From: Flavobacteriaceae bacterium UBA7302
GTDB lineage: Bacteria > Bacteroidota > Bacteroidia > Flavobacteriales > Flavobacteriaceae
DNA length: 64,000 nucleotides
Direction: 5' to 3'
Assembly (NCBI GenBank): GCA_002471825.1
Contig: DKQS01000002.1
Span: forward strand, 103,947 to 167,946
In this document: positions 8,796 to 17,752 of the stretch, one piece after another
Numbering within the stretch: position 1 is the first letter of the stretch
Layout: each line of letters starts with the position of its first letter
Made by a program: the position numbers and the translations under genes
The notes under the pieces: generated by a model
Seen by the model: only the letters and a program-made list of their open reading frames with translations
What the model was told of the DNA's origin: nothing
Database searches by the model: none

Positions 8796-10121
8796 ATGAG
8801 TAAATTAAACTTAATCATAAAAAGGGAATTCCTAGCGAAGGTTAAAAACAAATCCTTTATCGTAATGACCTTCTTGAGTCCGTTACTCATGGTAGGTATG
8901 GGGGCATTGGTGTATTTCTTAATGAAAAAGAATGATGAGAAAATCAAGCAAATAGCCTATGTAGATGAATCAACATTATTTTCAAAAGACGATTTTAAAG
9001 ACTCGAAAACGGTAAAATATTTAGACTTGACCAGTCTTGGATTGGAAGAAACCAAAAAGAAAGTAGAGGCTGGCGAATATTACGGAGCCTTGTTCATTCC
9101 TAAAAAAGATAGTTTGGAGTTATTGGCCAATCAGGTGGAATTTTACTCGAAAGAATCACCTGGTTTAACTGTAATGAATACCATTGAGGGCAAGTTAGAA
9201 CGGAAACTTCAAAACTTAAAGTTAACCAGTTTCGGAATTGACTTTCAAAAGATCAAAGCTTCAAAAATAGGCGTAGATGTCAAGATGTATAACTTCTCTG
9301 GAGAGAAATCCTCCAAACTTATCAACGGAATTAAAATAGCCGTCGGAGCTTTGGCAGGTTACCTATTAATGATGTTTGTGATAGTCTATGGTTCTTCGGT
9401 GATGCGAAGTGTGATTGAAGAAAAAACAAGTCGAATTATTGAAGTGATTGTTTCCTCGGTGAAACCCTTTCAACTCATGTTGGGCAAGATTATTGGAAAT
9501 GCTTCTGCTGGTTTATTGCAGTTCTTAATTTGGGGTGTGATCATTTTCATTGTGTCCACAGTAGCGACCTCAGTTATGGGACTTGATGTGAATGACGTTC
9601 AGAGCTCATCATTATCTGCAGAACAACTAGAAATGGCCAAACAGCAAGTGTCGGGAGGCAAAATGCAAACACTGCTACAAGAAATTTTCAAATTGCCTTT
9701 GTTGAAATTATTTCTACTTTTTATATTCTATTTCTTAGGTGGGTATATGTTGTATAGTTCGTTGTTCGCTGCCATTGGTGCCGCGGTTGACAATGAAACC
9801 GATACACAACAGTTCATGTTGCCAATCATGTTGCCTTTGATCTTAGGAGTATATGTCGGATTTGCCACAGTAATCAACGATCCGCATGGGCCTATTTCTG
9901 TAGCCTTCTCGCACATTCCGTTAACTTCTCCTATTGTGATGTTGATGCGAGTGCCTTTTGGAGTGGCTTGGTCTGAGTTATTAATTTCGATGGCATTATT
10001 ATTGTTTACTTTTACATTCATGGTATGGTTTGCAGCAAAAATTTACCGCGTGGGTATTTTGATGTACGGAAAAAAACCAACTTATAAGGACTTATACAAG
10101 TGGATAAAGTATAATGGATAA
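8796..10121 (+). CDS. ABC-2 type permease (NatB-like)
   Basis: Membrane subunit of the exporter whose ATPase precedes it. It has a first membrane helix near residues 20-42, then an extracytoplasmic domain of about 130 residues. Five or six membrane helices follow from about residue 183, including LMMFVIVYGSSVMRSVIEEKTSRIIEV, the conserved ABC-2/NatB stretch, here read across residues 190-215. Its end overlaps the next gene, mscS-like, by 8 bp (ATGGATAA), so the two are probably translationally coupled. The substrate cannot be told from sequence. Confidence 0.88.
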   Translation: MSKLNLIIKREFLAKVKNKSFIVMTFLSPLLMVGMGALVYFLMKKNDEKIKQIAYVDESTLFSKDDFKDSKTVKYLDLTSLGLEETKKKVEAGEYYGALFIPKKDSLELLANQVEFYSKESPGLTVMNTIEGKLERKLQNLKLTSFGIDFQKIKASKIGVDVKMYNFSGEKSSKLINGIKIAVGALAGYLLMMFVIVYGSSVMRSVIEEKTSRIIEVIVSSVKPFQLMLGKIIGNASAGLLQFLIWGVIIFIVSTVATSVMGLDVNDVQSSSLSAEQLEMAKQQVSGGKMQTLLQEIFKLPLLKLFLLFIFYFLGGYMLYSSLFAAIGAAVDNETDTQQFMLPIMLPLILGVYVGFATVINDPHGPISVAFSHIPLTSPIVMLMRVPFGVAWSELLISMALLLFTFTFMVWFAAKIYRVGILMYGKKPTYKDLYKWIKYNG

Positions 10122-10938
10122 AATCAAGGAGATACTTAATTTTAGTTTCGAATTAACCGATAAGATTCATATCGATGTAAAGACCATCCTGTTTTTATTG
10201 TTCATTCTTTTGGTAACCAACATTGTTTTGAAGGTTACCATGAGGATCGTTAAGAAACGATTGAACGATGAGGATAAAGACAAATTTACCGGTGTTTTTA
10301 ACTTTGTTAAGTACTTCATTTACATACTGGTAATCATTATTGGTCTCGAATCTTCGGGTGTAGAGGTCAGTGTGCTACTGGCGGGTTCTGCAGCTTTGTT
10401 GGTTGGTTTGGGACTTGGACTTCAAACCCTTTTTCAAGATATTATTTCTGGTATTTTTATGCTGGTAGATAAGACCTTAAGTGTAAATGATATCGTAGAG
10501 ATTGATGGAAAAATCGGGAAGATTGAAGAGATCAAACTCAGAACTACGAGGGCCGTCACGATCGATGATAAAGTACTTATCATTCCCAATCATAAGTTCT
10601 TAACTGAAAGCTTGTTCAACTGGACTCAAAACGGAGTGCAAACTACAGAAGGAGTAGAAGTAGGGGTTGCCTATGGGTCGGACGTTGAGTTGGTTCGAGA
10701 AATTTTATTGGAAGTGGCGAGAGAAAATCCAAAGGTATTGAAAAGCAATGCCCCCAAAGTATTGTTTACTGATTTTGGTGATAGCGCTTTACAGTTTCGC
10801 TTGTTGTTTAGTATCAAAAATGGATACGAGCACTTGCAAATAAAGAGCGATTTGCGTTTTGAAATTGACAAACGTTTTCGTGAGAATAACATACAAATTC
10901 CATTTCCGCAGCGAGATGTTCACATTATAAAAAAGTAA
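10114..10938 (+). CDS. Small mechanosensitive channel (MscS family)
   Basis: Membrane channel that opens under membrane tension. It has three membrane segments (about residues 22-42, 60-80 and 85-110). The third is the pore helix, rich in Gly/Ala (GSAALLVGLGLGLQT), followed by the MscS beta domain (DIVEIDGKIGKIEEI, IPNHKFL) and an alpha/beta C-terminus. At 274 residues it is like E. coli MscS. It overlaps the ABC permease and precedes the sigma-54 regulator by 1 bp. The operon suggests a link between export or envelope stress and the regulator; this is inference. Confidence 0.9.
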   Translation: MDKIKEILNFSFELTDKIHIDVKTILFLLFILLVTNIVLKVTMRIVKKRLNDEDKDKFTGVFNFVKYFIYILVIIIGLESSGVEVSVLLAGSAALLVGLGLGLQTLFQDIISGIFMLVDKTLSVNDIVEIDGKIGKIEEIKLRTTRAVTIDDKVLIIPNHKFLTESLFNWTQNGVQTTEGVEVGVAYGSDVELVREILLEVARENPKVLKSNAPKVLFTDFGDSALQFRLLFSIKNGYEHLQIKSDLRFEIDKRFRENNIQIPFPQRDVHIIKK

Positions 10939-10939
10939 G

Positions 10940-12103
10940 ATGTCCAGAATTTTAATAATCGAAGATGAAGCAGCCATCCGAAGAGTTTTGAAGAAAATTA
11001 TTTCGGAGGAAAATGATAAATACCAAGTTGAAGAGGCCGAAGATGGTTTGGCCGGACTTGAATTAATTCAGAAAAACGACTACGATTTGGTATTGTGTGA
11101 TATCAAGATGCCCAAAGTAGATGGAGTGGAAGTATTGGAGAAAACCAAAAAAATCAAGCCCGAAATTCCGGTACTGATGATTTCTGGTCACGGTGATATT
11201 GAAGCTGCTGTACAAACCATGCGGATGGGTGCCTTCGATTATATCTCGAAACCACCTGATTTAAACAGGTTATTAAATGCAGTTCGCAATGCCTTAGATC
11301 GCAAAGAGTTGGTGGTTGAAAACCGTAGACTCAAAAAGAAGGTTAGTAAGAACTATGAAATGATTGGTGAAAGTAAGGCCATTACGCATATCAAAGAAAT
11401 GATTGAGAAAGTGGCAGCCACTGATGCAAGGGTTTTGATTACTGGACCCAATGGAACTGGTAAGGAATTAGTGGCCCACTGGTTGCATGAAAAATCAGAT
11501 CGAGCCAAATCATCCATGATTGAGGTGAACTGTGCAGCCATACCATCGGAGTTGATAGAAAGTGAATTATTCGGACATGTAAAAGGTAGTTTTACGGGCG
11601 CGAATAAAGATCGTGCAGGAAAGTTTGAAGCTGCCAATGGCGGAACCATTTTCCTAGACGAAATTGGAGACATGAGTCTCTCTGCTCAAGCCAAAGTGTT
11701 GCGAGCATTGCAAGAGAATAAAATAAGTCGTGTTGGTTCCGATAAAGACATCAAAGTTGATGTACGGGTGGTGGCGGCAACAAATAAGAACTTGCAGAAA
11801 GAAATTCAGGAAGGACGTTTTCGAGAAGATTTATACCACAGGCTTGCGGTTATTCTGATAAAGGTGCCGGCCTTGAACGATCGACGTGATGACATACCAT
11901 TACTGATTGATTTCTTCACTTCAAAAATTGCCAATGAGCAAGGTACCGCCAAGAAAGAATTTTCGAAAGAAGCGGTGAAATTATTGCAATCTTATGATTG
12001 GACCGGAAACATCCGAGAACTGAGGAACGTTGTAGAGCGACTCATCATTCTCGGTGAAAAAGAAGTTTCAGCAAATGATGTGAAATTGTTTGCAAGCAAA
12101 TAA
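10940..12103 (+). CDS. Sigma-54 response regulator without DNA-binding domain
   Basis: NtrC-like two-component response regulator. A receiver domain (residues 1-120) has phosphoacceptor D54 in LCDIKMPKVDG and the conserved lysine in ISKPP. The AAA+ domain (about 140-380) has Walker A GPNGTGKE (169-176), the sigma-54 contact loop GSFTGA (216-221, in place of GAFTGA) and Walker B GTIFLDE. It ends at 387 residues, directly before a terminator, with no Fis-type helix-turn-helix. Normal NtrC proteins have about 450 residues. It may act from solution, like FlgR or CtcC. No histidine kinase is adjacent. It is the last gene of the ABC-mscS operon. Confidence 0.88.
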   Translation: MSRILIIEDEAAIRRVLKKIISEENDKYQVEEAEDGLAGLELIQKNDYDLVLCDIKMPKVDGVEVLEKTKKIKPEIPVLMISGHGDIEAAVQTMRMGAFDYISKPPDLNRLLNAVRNALDRKELVVENRRLKKKVSKNYEMIGESKAITHIKEMIEKVAATDARVLITGPNGTGKELVAHWLHEKSDRAKSSMIEVNCAAIPSELIESELFGHVKGSFTGANKDRAGKFEAANGGTIFLDEIGDMSLSAQAKVLRALQENKISRVGSDKDIKVDVRVVAATNKNLQKEIQEGRFREDLYHRLAVILIKVPALNDRRDDIPLLIDFFTSKIANEQGTAKKEFSKEAVKLLQSYDWTGNIRELRNVVERLIILGEKEVSANDVKLFASK

Positions 12104-12133
12104 AAAAAGAGAGGCAATCGCCTCTCTTTTTTT
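12102..12133. terminator. Bidirectional intrinsic terminator
   Basis: Perfect GC-rich stem (GAGAGGC at 12109-12115, GCCTCTC at 12120-12126) with a 4-nt AATC loop, flanked by seven A on the left and seven T on the right. It lies between the convergent sigma-54 regulator gene and katG, and should terminate both. Confidence 0.92.
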
Positions 12134-12152
12134 ATTTAAAAATATTTTCGAT

Positions 12153-14363
12153 TTAGTTTAAATCAAATCGATCTAAGTTCATCACTTTTGCCCATGCTTT
12201 CACAAAGTCATTGATGAATCTTTCTTCTCCATCATTAGCTCCGTATACTTCACAAACAGCTCTTAATTCAGTGTTCGAACCAAAGATTAAGTCAGCTCTT
12301 GTTCCGTAGAACTTCATCGCTCCAGTAGCTCTGTCTCTTCCGATGAACTCTTTGTCATCTCCGTCAGCAGCTGCCCAAGTGATTGAGAAGTCAAGGATGT
12401 TGGTGAAGAAGTCGTTGCTTAATGTTCCAACCTTGTCAGTAAATACGCCGTGTTTTGAACCGTTATAATTGGCTCCTAGTACACGTAATCCTCCAACCAA
12501 AGCGGTCATTTCAGGAATGGATAAAGACAATAAGTTAGCTCTGTCTACTAATAAGTCTTCATCCGCTACATCTAATTTTGCATTCATGTAGTTTCTAAAT
12601 CCGTCTGCCAAAGGCTCGAGGTACCCGAATGATTCAACATCAGTTTGTTCTTGAGATGCATCTCCACGTCCTTGAGTGAAAGGAACTTCAATTGAATAAC
12701 CACCTTTGCTAGCAGCCTCTTCAACAGCCGCATTACCAGCCAATACAATTAAGTCGGCCATAGATACATCACCGTTGAATTCTTTTTGAATTCCTTCTAA
12801 TACTCCTAATACCTTATTCAATTCTTCAGGATTGTTTACTTCCCAGCTACGTTGTGGCTCCAATCGGATGCGCGCTCCATTTGCACCACCTCTTTTGTCA
12901 GAATCTCTGTAAGTCGAAGCAGAAGCCCAAGCTGTTTTTACCAACTCAGAAACTGTTAATCCAGACGCTAATACCATTTTCTTCAAAGAAGAAATATCAT
13001 CTTGAGATAAGGTGTAATCTACTTTTGGTACCGGGTCTTGCCAAATCAACTCTTCACTTGGTACTTCTGGACCTAAATAACGATCGATCGGTCCCATGTC
13101 TCTGTGCGTTAATTTGAACCAAGCTCTAGCAAATGCATCCTCAAATGCTTTGTGATCTTCATGGAAACGCTTCGAAATTTCTAAGTAAGCAGGATCCATT
13201 TTTAAAGCCATATCCGCAGTGGTCATCATCAACGCTTGTGTTCCATTACCACCTGCACTTGGAGCAACTGGTGCATCCTGACCTGCTTTTGGAGTCCATT
13301 GGTGAGCACCGGCCGGACTTTTAGTCAATTCCCACTCGTAGTTTAACAATACGTTGAAGTAATCGCCATCCCAACGTGTTGGGTTAGGTGTCCATGCCCC
13401 TTCAATTCCACTGGTAATCGCATCTTCTAAAACACCAGATTGGTAAGAGTTTTTCCATCCAGTACTCATTTCTTCGATTGAAGCTCCATGTGGCTCAACA
13501 CCCACATATTTTTCGGCATCAGCAGCACCGTGAGCTTTTCCAAATGTATGTCCCCCTGCTACCAAAGCAACAGTTTCCTCATCATTCATTGCCATTCTGC
13601 CAAAAGTGATTCTGATATCATGTGCAGACTTTAATGGATCAGGTTCACCATTAGGACCTTCTGGGTTTACATAGATCAATCCCATGTGTACCGCTCCTAA
13701 ATGACCTTCTAGTTCACCATCGCTCGTATCGTAACGATCGTCGTTATCCAACCATCCAGTTTCGCTTCCCCAATAAATATCTTGTTCTGGCTCATAAACA
13801 TCTTCACGACCTCCAGCAAAGCCAAATGTTGGGAATCCCATAGATTCCAAAGCAACGTTACCGGCTAAGATCATTAAATCTGCCCAAGAGATTTTTTCTC
13901 CGTATTTCTTTTTGATCGGCCACAATAATAAACGAGCCTTATCTAAGTTTCCATTATCTGGCCAGCTATTCAATGGTGCAAATCTGTGTGTTCCAGTACC
14001 AGCTCCTCCACGACCATCACCAACTCGATACGTACCCGCACTGTGCCATGCCATTCGGATCATGAATCCTCCGTAATGACCGTAATCTGCTGGCCACCAA
14101 TCTTGAGAATCTGTCATTAATTTGGTTAAATCGGCCTTTAATTCTTCATAATTGATACTATTAAAAGCAGCGGCATAGTCAAACTCTTCACCCATCGGGT
14201 TGTTCTTTGGTGCATTCTGACGAAGTATGTTCAACTTCAATTCATTTGGCCACCAATCTCTGTTCTGTGTTCCACCTCCAGCTGACTTCTTCTGAGTTCC
14301 GCTTAAAAATGGACACTTGCTAGCATCACTACTGTTAATGTTGTAATTTCCTTTATTCTCCAT
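12153..14363 (-). CDS. katG: Catalase-peroxidase KatG
   Basis: Haem enzyme that removes hydrogen peroxide, with catalase and peroxidase activities. The distal site R103-W106-H107 is in MIRMAWHSAGTYR. The Met-Tyr-Trp adduct residues are represented by that Trp, the Tyr of HMGLIYVNPEGPNG and the Met of FGRMAMNDEE. The proximal haem histidine is in VALVAGGHTFGKAHGA. Its 736 residues include both the active N-terminal and the haem-less C-terminal peroxidase-like halves. No signal peptide is seen, so it is cytoplasmic. It is transcribed alone, with a -7 element and a palindrome upstream and a bidirectional terminator downstream. Confidence 0.97.
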   Translation of the reverse strand: MENKGNYNINSSDASKCPFLSGTQKKSAGGGTQNRDWWPNELKLNILRQNAPKNNPMGEEFDYAAAFNSINYEELKADLTKLMTDSQDWWPADYGHYGGFMIRMAWHSAGTYRVGDGRGGAGTGTHRFAPLNSWPDNGNLDKARLLLWPIKKKYGEKISWADLMILAGNVALESMGFPTFGFAGGREDVYEPEQDIYWGSETGWLDNDDRYDTSDGELEGHLGAVHMGLIYVNPEGPNGEPDPLKSAHDIRITFGRMAMNDEETVALVAGGHTFGKAHGAADAEKYVGVEPHGASIEEMSTGWKNSYQSGVLEDAITSGIEGAWTPNPTRWDGDYFNVLLNYEWELTKSPAGAHQWTPKAGQDAPVAPSAGGNGTQALMMTTADMALKMDPAYLEISKRFHEDHKAFEDAFARAWFKLTHRDMGPIDRYLGPEVPSEELIWQDPVPKVDYTLSQDDISSLKKMVLASGLTVSELVKTAWASASTYRDSDKRGGANGARIRLEPQRSWEVNNPEELNKVLGVLEGIQKEFNGDVSMADLIVLAGNAAVEEAASKGGYSIEVPFTQGRGDASQEQTDVESFGYLEPLADGFRNYMNAKLDVADEDLLVDRANLLSLSIPEMTALVGGLRVLGANYNGSKHGVFTDKVGTLSNDFFTNILDFSITWAAADGDDKEFIGRDRATGAMKFYGTRADLIFGSNTELRAVCEVYGANDGEERFINDFVKAWAKVMNLDRFDLN

Positions 14364-14393
14364 ACAGTTAAAATATTTTGCTGATTACTGGCT

Positions 14394-14427
14394 CAAAGGT
14401 ACCACTATTGACTGGATAATTTTTATC
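14394..14427 (-). promoter_or_regulatory. katG promoter with candidate operator
   Basis: The minus strand carries TACCTTTG (14401 to 14394), an exact TAnnTTTG -7 element about 30 nt before the katG ATG. At 14415-14427 a palindrome with 5-bp arms (GATAA, TTATC) covers the -33 region, where a peroxide-responsive repressor or activator could bind. The regulator is not identified. Confidence 0.5.
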
Positions 14428-14474
14428 TATATTTTTTATTTCAAAATAGCTTTGACCTATGTGGAAGGTAGAAA

Positions 14475-15389
14475 TTACTGGTTGAAACCGTTGCTGCGAA
14501 TGCTGTCTAACTCTTCTAGTGAAAAGATGCCCAGGTCGTGCAATTCTTGTAATTGCTGCGAGTTGGTTTTGTGGAAAAGGATGAGATCATCTGTGTTAAT
14601 AGTGATGTTTACCCCTTTGTCAAAAAGTGCTCGTACGGGATGAGCTTTCAAGTTCTGAATGCGACCTAGCATGATGTTACTCTCTGGACAAATATTCAAA
14701 CGAATGTCTCTTTCCAAAATCATATCGATGACATCATTATCATCGATGGCACTTATTCCGTGTTGAATTTCATCTGGATTTAAAATTTCAATGGCTTCGC
14801 TAATGGATTGGGCATCGGAGAATTCTCCAATATGAACCTTCGTTTTGAGTCCGTTGCGAGCAGCTTCTTTGTACAAATTCACAAAAGGATAAAGATCTTG
14901 GTTTGCCTCAGCGCCATACAAATCAATACTATGGAAAACGCCGGAGTCAAAACAGGCTTGAGTATGATTGTATGCGGTATCCAAATCCAAATCCTTGTTT
15001 ACCCCAATCTCAGGTCTAAAGTCGATTCGATCCTTGAACTCTTCAACCAAGTTTTTGGTTTCTTCAATAACCCTTTGGATCGATCCTCCGAAAAATCGGG
15101 CCAGATTAATGTCAACGCTTGCTTCAAGATAGGTGATGTTGTCATCGATACTGCTTTCGATGGAAATTCGCATAAAATTGATGACATCCTGTTCAGTTCT
15201 TAAATAGCGATTTAAATCTTGATAAATGAAATCAATCATACCAGGCAATCCTTCGTACTTGGAAGGAAAAACGAAATTGGGCGGATTGTATAGGGCTAAG
15301 AAACGCTGTTTTGAACCACCTAGATGAAAGTGGTTGTGTACATCGGCCTTCGGCTTATTTAGAAATATGTTCAGTGCATCTTGGGCCAT
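14475..15389 (-). CDS. Adenosine deaminase-like amidohydrolase
   Basis: Metal-dependent amidohydrolase of the adenosine/AMP deaminase group, 304 residues. Motifs in order: DVHNHFHLGG with the metal-binding HxH (H18, H20), KVHIGEF, EIQHGISAIDD, the family motif NICPESNIMLG, and ITINTDD with the conserved aspartates. True adenosine deaminases are about 330-340 residues and begin KxELHxHLxG, so the N-terminus here is somewhat unusual and the substrate may be another purine or an adenosine derivative. It stands between katG and the cupin gene on the minus strand without obvious functional partners. Confidence 0.75.
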   Translation of the reverse strand: MAQDALNIFLNKPKADVHNHFHLGGSKQRFLALYNPPNFVFPSKYEGLPGMIDFIYQDLNRYLRTEQDVINFMRISIESSIDDNITYLEASVDINLARFFGGSIQRVIEETKNLVEEFKDRIDFRPEIGVNKDLDLDTAYNHTQACFDSGVFHSIDLYGAEANQDLYPFVNLYKEAARNGLKTKVHIGEFSDAQSISEAIEILNPDEIQHGISAIDDNDVIDMILERDIRLNICPESNIMLGRIQNLKAHPVRALFDKGVNITINTDDLILFHKTNSQQLQELHDLGIFSLEELDSIRSNGFNQ

Positions 15390-15465
15390 CTAGTGCTCAA
15401 TACGGAAGGTTTTTGGGGAGGATTGATTGGTCATTGATTCGGTATTAAAGCTAAGATACTAAAAT

Positions 15466-15972
15466 TTATTCGAGGGTTAATCTGTTAATGAGTGCCGCTT
15501 GAGACGGACAGATTTTGATCAATTCGCTTTGTTTGGCTAGCTTGAAATCTCTGAAATCGAAACCGGGTGCAACGGTGCATCCCACAAAAGAGTAGCTATC
15601 CGGTTGAACAACTTCAGCACCGAACCAATACTTCGCCGGCACCACGAATTGAGGTATTTCATTATTTTCCAAATTCATGCCAACATCTTGAAAACTATAT
15701 TGACCTTCAGGTGAAATCATGTGAATTCGTAACGGAGAACCTCCATAAAAATGCCACATTTCATCTTGGTTGATCTTATGAAAGGCTGAGGAAGATGCTG
15801 ATGTCAGCAGAAAATAAATGCCTGTACAGTAGTTTCTATCGCCTTCAATTTCTGGATCTAAGGATTTGTTCGGAATGCTTCCGGCACTGCGATACGTCTC
15901 TTTGAAAAATCCGCCTTCAGGATGTGGAAGAAGGTCAAATTTTTCAATAATATTGTTAATTTCAGTGTTCAA
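15466..15972 (-). CDS. Cupin superfamily protein (DUF985)
   Basis: Small cupin of 168 residues. The N-terminal HPEGGFFKETYRS motif, the GIYFLLTSASSSAFHKI strand and WHFYGGSPLRIH identify the DUF985 (cupin_5) family, whose members form a single beta-barrel; the biochemical role is not established. The start is TTG at 15972: an in-frame stop lies two codons upstream, and no ATG exists before the conserved HPEGG motif. It is divergent from ppk2. Confidence 0.82.
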   Translation of the reverse strand: MNTEINNIIEKFDLLPHPEGGFFKETYRSAGSIPNKSLDPEIEGDRNYCTGIYFLLTSASSSAFHKINQDEMWHFYGGSPLRIHMISPEGQYSFQDVGMNLENNEIPQFVVPAKYWFGAEVVQPDSYSFVGCTVAPGFDFRDFKLAKQSELIKICPSQAALINRLTLE

Positions 15973-16022
15973 ACTTTAGCAATAATAAATGGGTTTCATC
16001 ATGCTAAAAGTACTTAAATTAT

Positions 16023-16030
16023 TATCTTTA
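16023..16030 (+). promoter_or_regulatory. Candidate -7 element of the ppk2 operon
   Basis: TATCTTTA matches TAnnTTTG in all but the last base, 16 nt before the ppk2 ATG. No clear -33 TTG is present, so this is a weak call. Confidence 0.35.
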
Positions 16031-16046
16031 ATTTTTAAAATTTCGT

Positions 16047-16904
16047 ATGAATTTATCAGACTTTAAGGTTACCAAACCTATATCACTAAAAGAACTTCCA
16101 ACTTATCTAGAGATTGACGGAGCCAAAAAAAAGCTAAGAAAAACCAGAAAAAAAATTGGCGAAATTCAGGATACCATGTATGCTGAAGGTAAATATGGAG
16201 CGCTCATTTGTTTGCAGGGAATGGACACCTCAGGTAAAGATAGTTTGATCAGAGAAGTTTTTAAGGATGTAAATGCCAGAGGAGTGCAGGTACACAGTTT
16301 TAAAGTTCCTACGGAGTTGGAGTTAAATCACGACTTTTTATGGCGTCATTATTTAGCATTACCAGAGAAGGGAAGAATTGGGGTCTTTAACCGAACGCAT
16401 TATGAAAATGTCCTGGTAACTAGAGTTCATAAACAATATATTTTCAATGAAAATATTCCTGGAATCAATAGTGTAGAGGATTTGGATGATGCTTTCTACC
16501 ATGATCGAATGGAGCGCATTAATCAATTTGAAAATCATTTGGCAACCAACGGAACCATTATTTTAAAGTTTTACTTACACCTTTCAAAAGCCGAACAAAA
16601 GAATCGACTGTTACGCAGACTTAACATTCCTGAAAAAAATTGGAAATTCTCTAAAGGCGATCTAAAGGAACGAAAGCTTTGGGATCAATACATGGAATAT
16701 TATGAAGATGCTATCAATCGAACTTCCAAGGATAATGCACCATGGTACGTGATTCCTGCCGATGATAAAGATTCCTGCCGATTGATTATGGCTTCTATTT
16801 TATTGGAAGAATTGAAGAAGTATGATTTTAAAGAACCATTGTTGGCGCCAGAACTTTTGTCTAAAATTGATGAATTCAAAGCCCAGCTTAACGAAGAAAA
16901 ATAA
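16047..16904 (+). CDS. Polyphosphate kinase 2 family protein
   Basis: Polyphosphate-dependent nucleotide phosphotransferase, moving phosphate between polyphosphate and AMP, ADP or GDP. The Walker A region is GMDTSGKDS (about residues 58-66), followed by the PPK2 lid and Walker B patterns (FNRTHYENVL, RRLNIPEKNWKFS). Its 285 residues correspond to a single-domain PPK2 of the class I/III size range; the class, and so AMP versus ADP preference, cannot be assigned safely here. It is the first of four plus-strand genes, with the exonuclease start directly abutting its stop. Confidence 0.9.
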   Translation: MNLSDFKVTKPISLKELPTYLEIDGAKKKLRKTRKKIGEIQDTMYAEGKYGALICLQGMDTSGKDSLIREVFKDVNARGVQVHSFKVPTELELNHDFLWRHYLALPEKGRIGVFNRTHYENVLVTRVHKQYIFNENIPGINSVEDLDDAFYHDRMERINQFENHLATNGTIILKFYLHLSKAEQKNRLLRRLNIPEKNWKFSKGDLKERKLWDQYMEYYEDAINRTSKDNAPWYVIPADDKDSCRLIMASILLEELKKYDFKEPLLAPELLSKIDEFKAQLNEEK

Positions 16905-17741
16905 ATGAAGATGAATTTAGAGTTACAAAAGCCATTGGTGTTTTTCGATTTAGAGACCACAGGTGTCAATATTGGAACCGATCGAATTGTGGAGATTGCG
17001 ATCTTAAAAGTGCATCCAAACGGCAATAAAGAAAGCTATACCTGGCTTGTGAATCCAGAGATTGAAATACCAGCAGAAGCCACAGCTGTTCATGGAATCA
17101 CCAATGAAAAAGTAGTTACTGAGCCAACCTTTAAGGAGCTGGCATCAAAGGTGAATGAAATTATTAAGGACTGTGATTTGGCCGGATTTAATTCAAACCG
17201 ATTTGATATTCCCTTGTTGGCAGAAGAATTAATGCGTGCTGGTATAGACTTTGATATGTCTAATCGGAAAGCCATAGATGTTCAGGTGATTTTTCATAAA
17301 AAGGAGCAACGGAATTTAAGTGCAGGCTACGAATTTTATTGCGGAAAAGTTTTGGAGGACGCGCACAGTGCAACCGCAGATACCAATGCTACTTTTGAAA
17401 TTTTGGAGGCACAAATAGAAAAATACGAAGATTTAGAAAATACAGTAGAAGCTTTGAGTGAGTTTTCATCTCATTCAAAAAGAGCTGATTTTGCTGGATT
17501 TATTCTCTACAATGATCAAAAGCAAGAAATCTTTTCATTTGGAAAATACAAGGGAAGACTTGTTGAGGATGTGCTAAAGGAAAATCCAGGATACAATTCT
17601 TGGATGCAAAATGCTGATTTTCCATTGTATACTAAAAAGGTACTGCAAAACATTGCAGAAAGATTACGAAATCCGAATGCGCATCTTTCAAAAGAAGAGC
17701 AACTAAAGGCTTTGAAAGACAAGTTTAATACGCGATTTTAA
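16905..17741 (+). CDS. DEDDh 3'-5' exonuclease (DnaQ-like)
   Basis: Exonuclease of the DNA polymerase III epsilon superfamily, 278 residues. ExoI is VFFDLETTG (D15, E17), ExoII is LAGFNSNRFDIPLLAEEL, and ExoIII is AHSATADTNAT with the DEDDh histidine and aspartate. A C-terminal region of about 90 residues with SFGKYKGRLVEDVL resembles the small domain found after exonuclease domains in this phylum. It is not the classical proofreading subunit by context: the gene lies between ppk2 and an unknown gene. DNA or RNA could be the substrate. Confidence 0.86.
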   Translation: MKMNLELQKPLVFFDLETTGVNIGTDRIVEIAILKVHPNGNKESYTWLVNPEIEIPAEATAVHGITNEKVVTEPTFKELASKVNEIIKDCDLAGFNSNRFDIPLLAEELMRAGIDFDMSNRKAIDVQVIFHKKEQRNLSAGYEFYCGKVLEDAHSATADTNATFEILEAQIEKYEDLENTVEALSEFSSHSKRADFAGFILYNDQKQEIFSFGKYKGRLVEDVLKENPGYNSWMQNADFPLYTKKVLQNIAERLRNPNAHLSKEEQLKALKDKFNTRF

Positions 17742-17752
17742 GGAGTGAAAAT

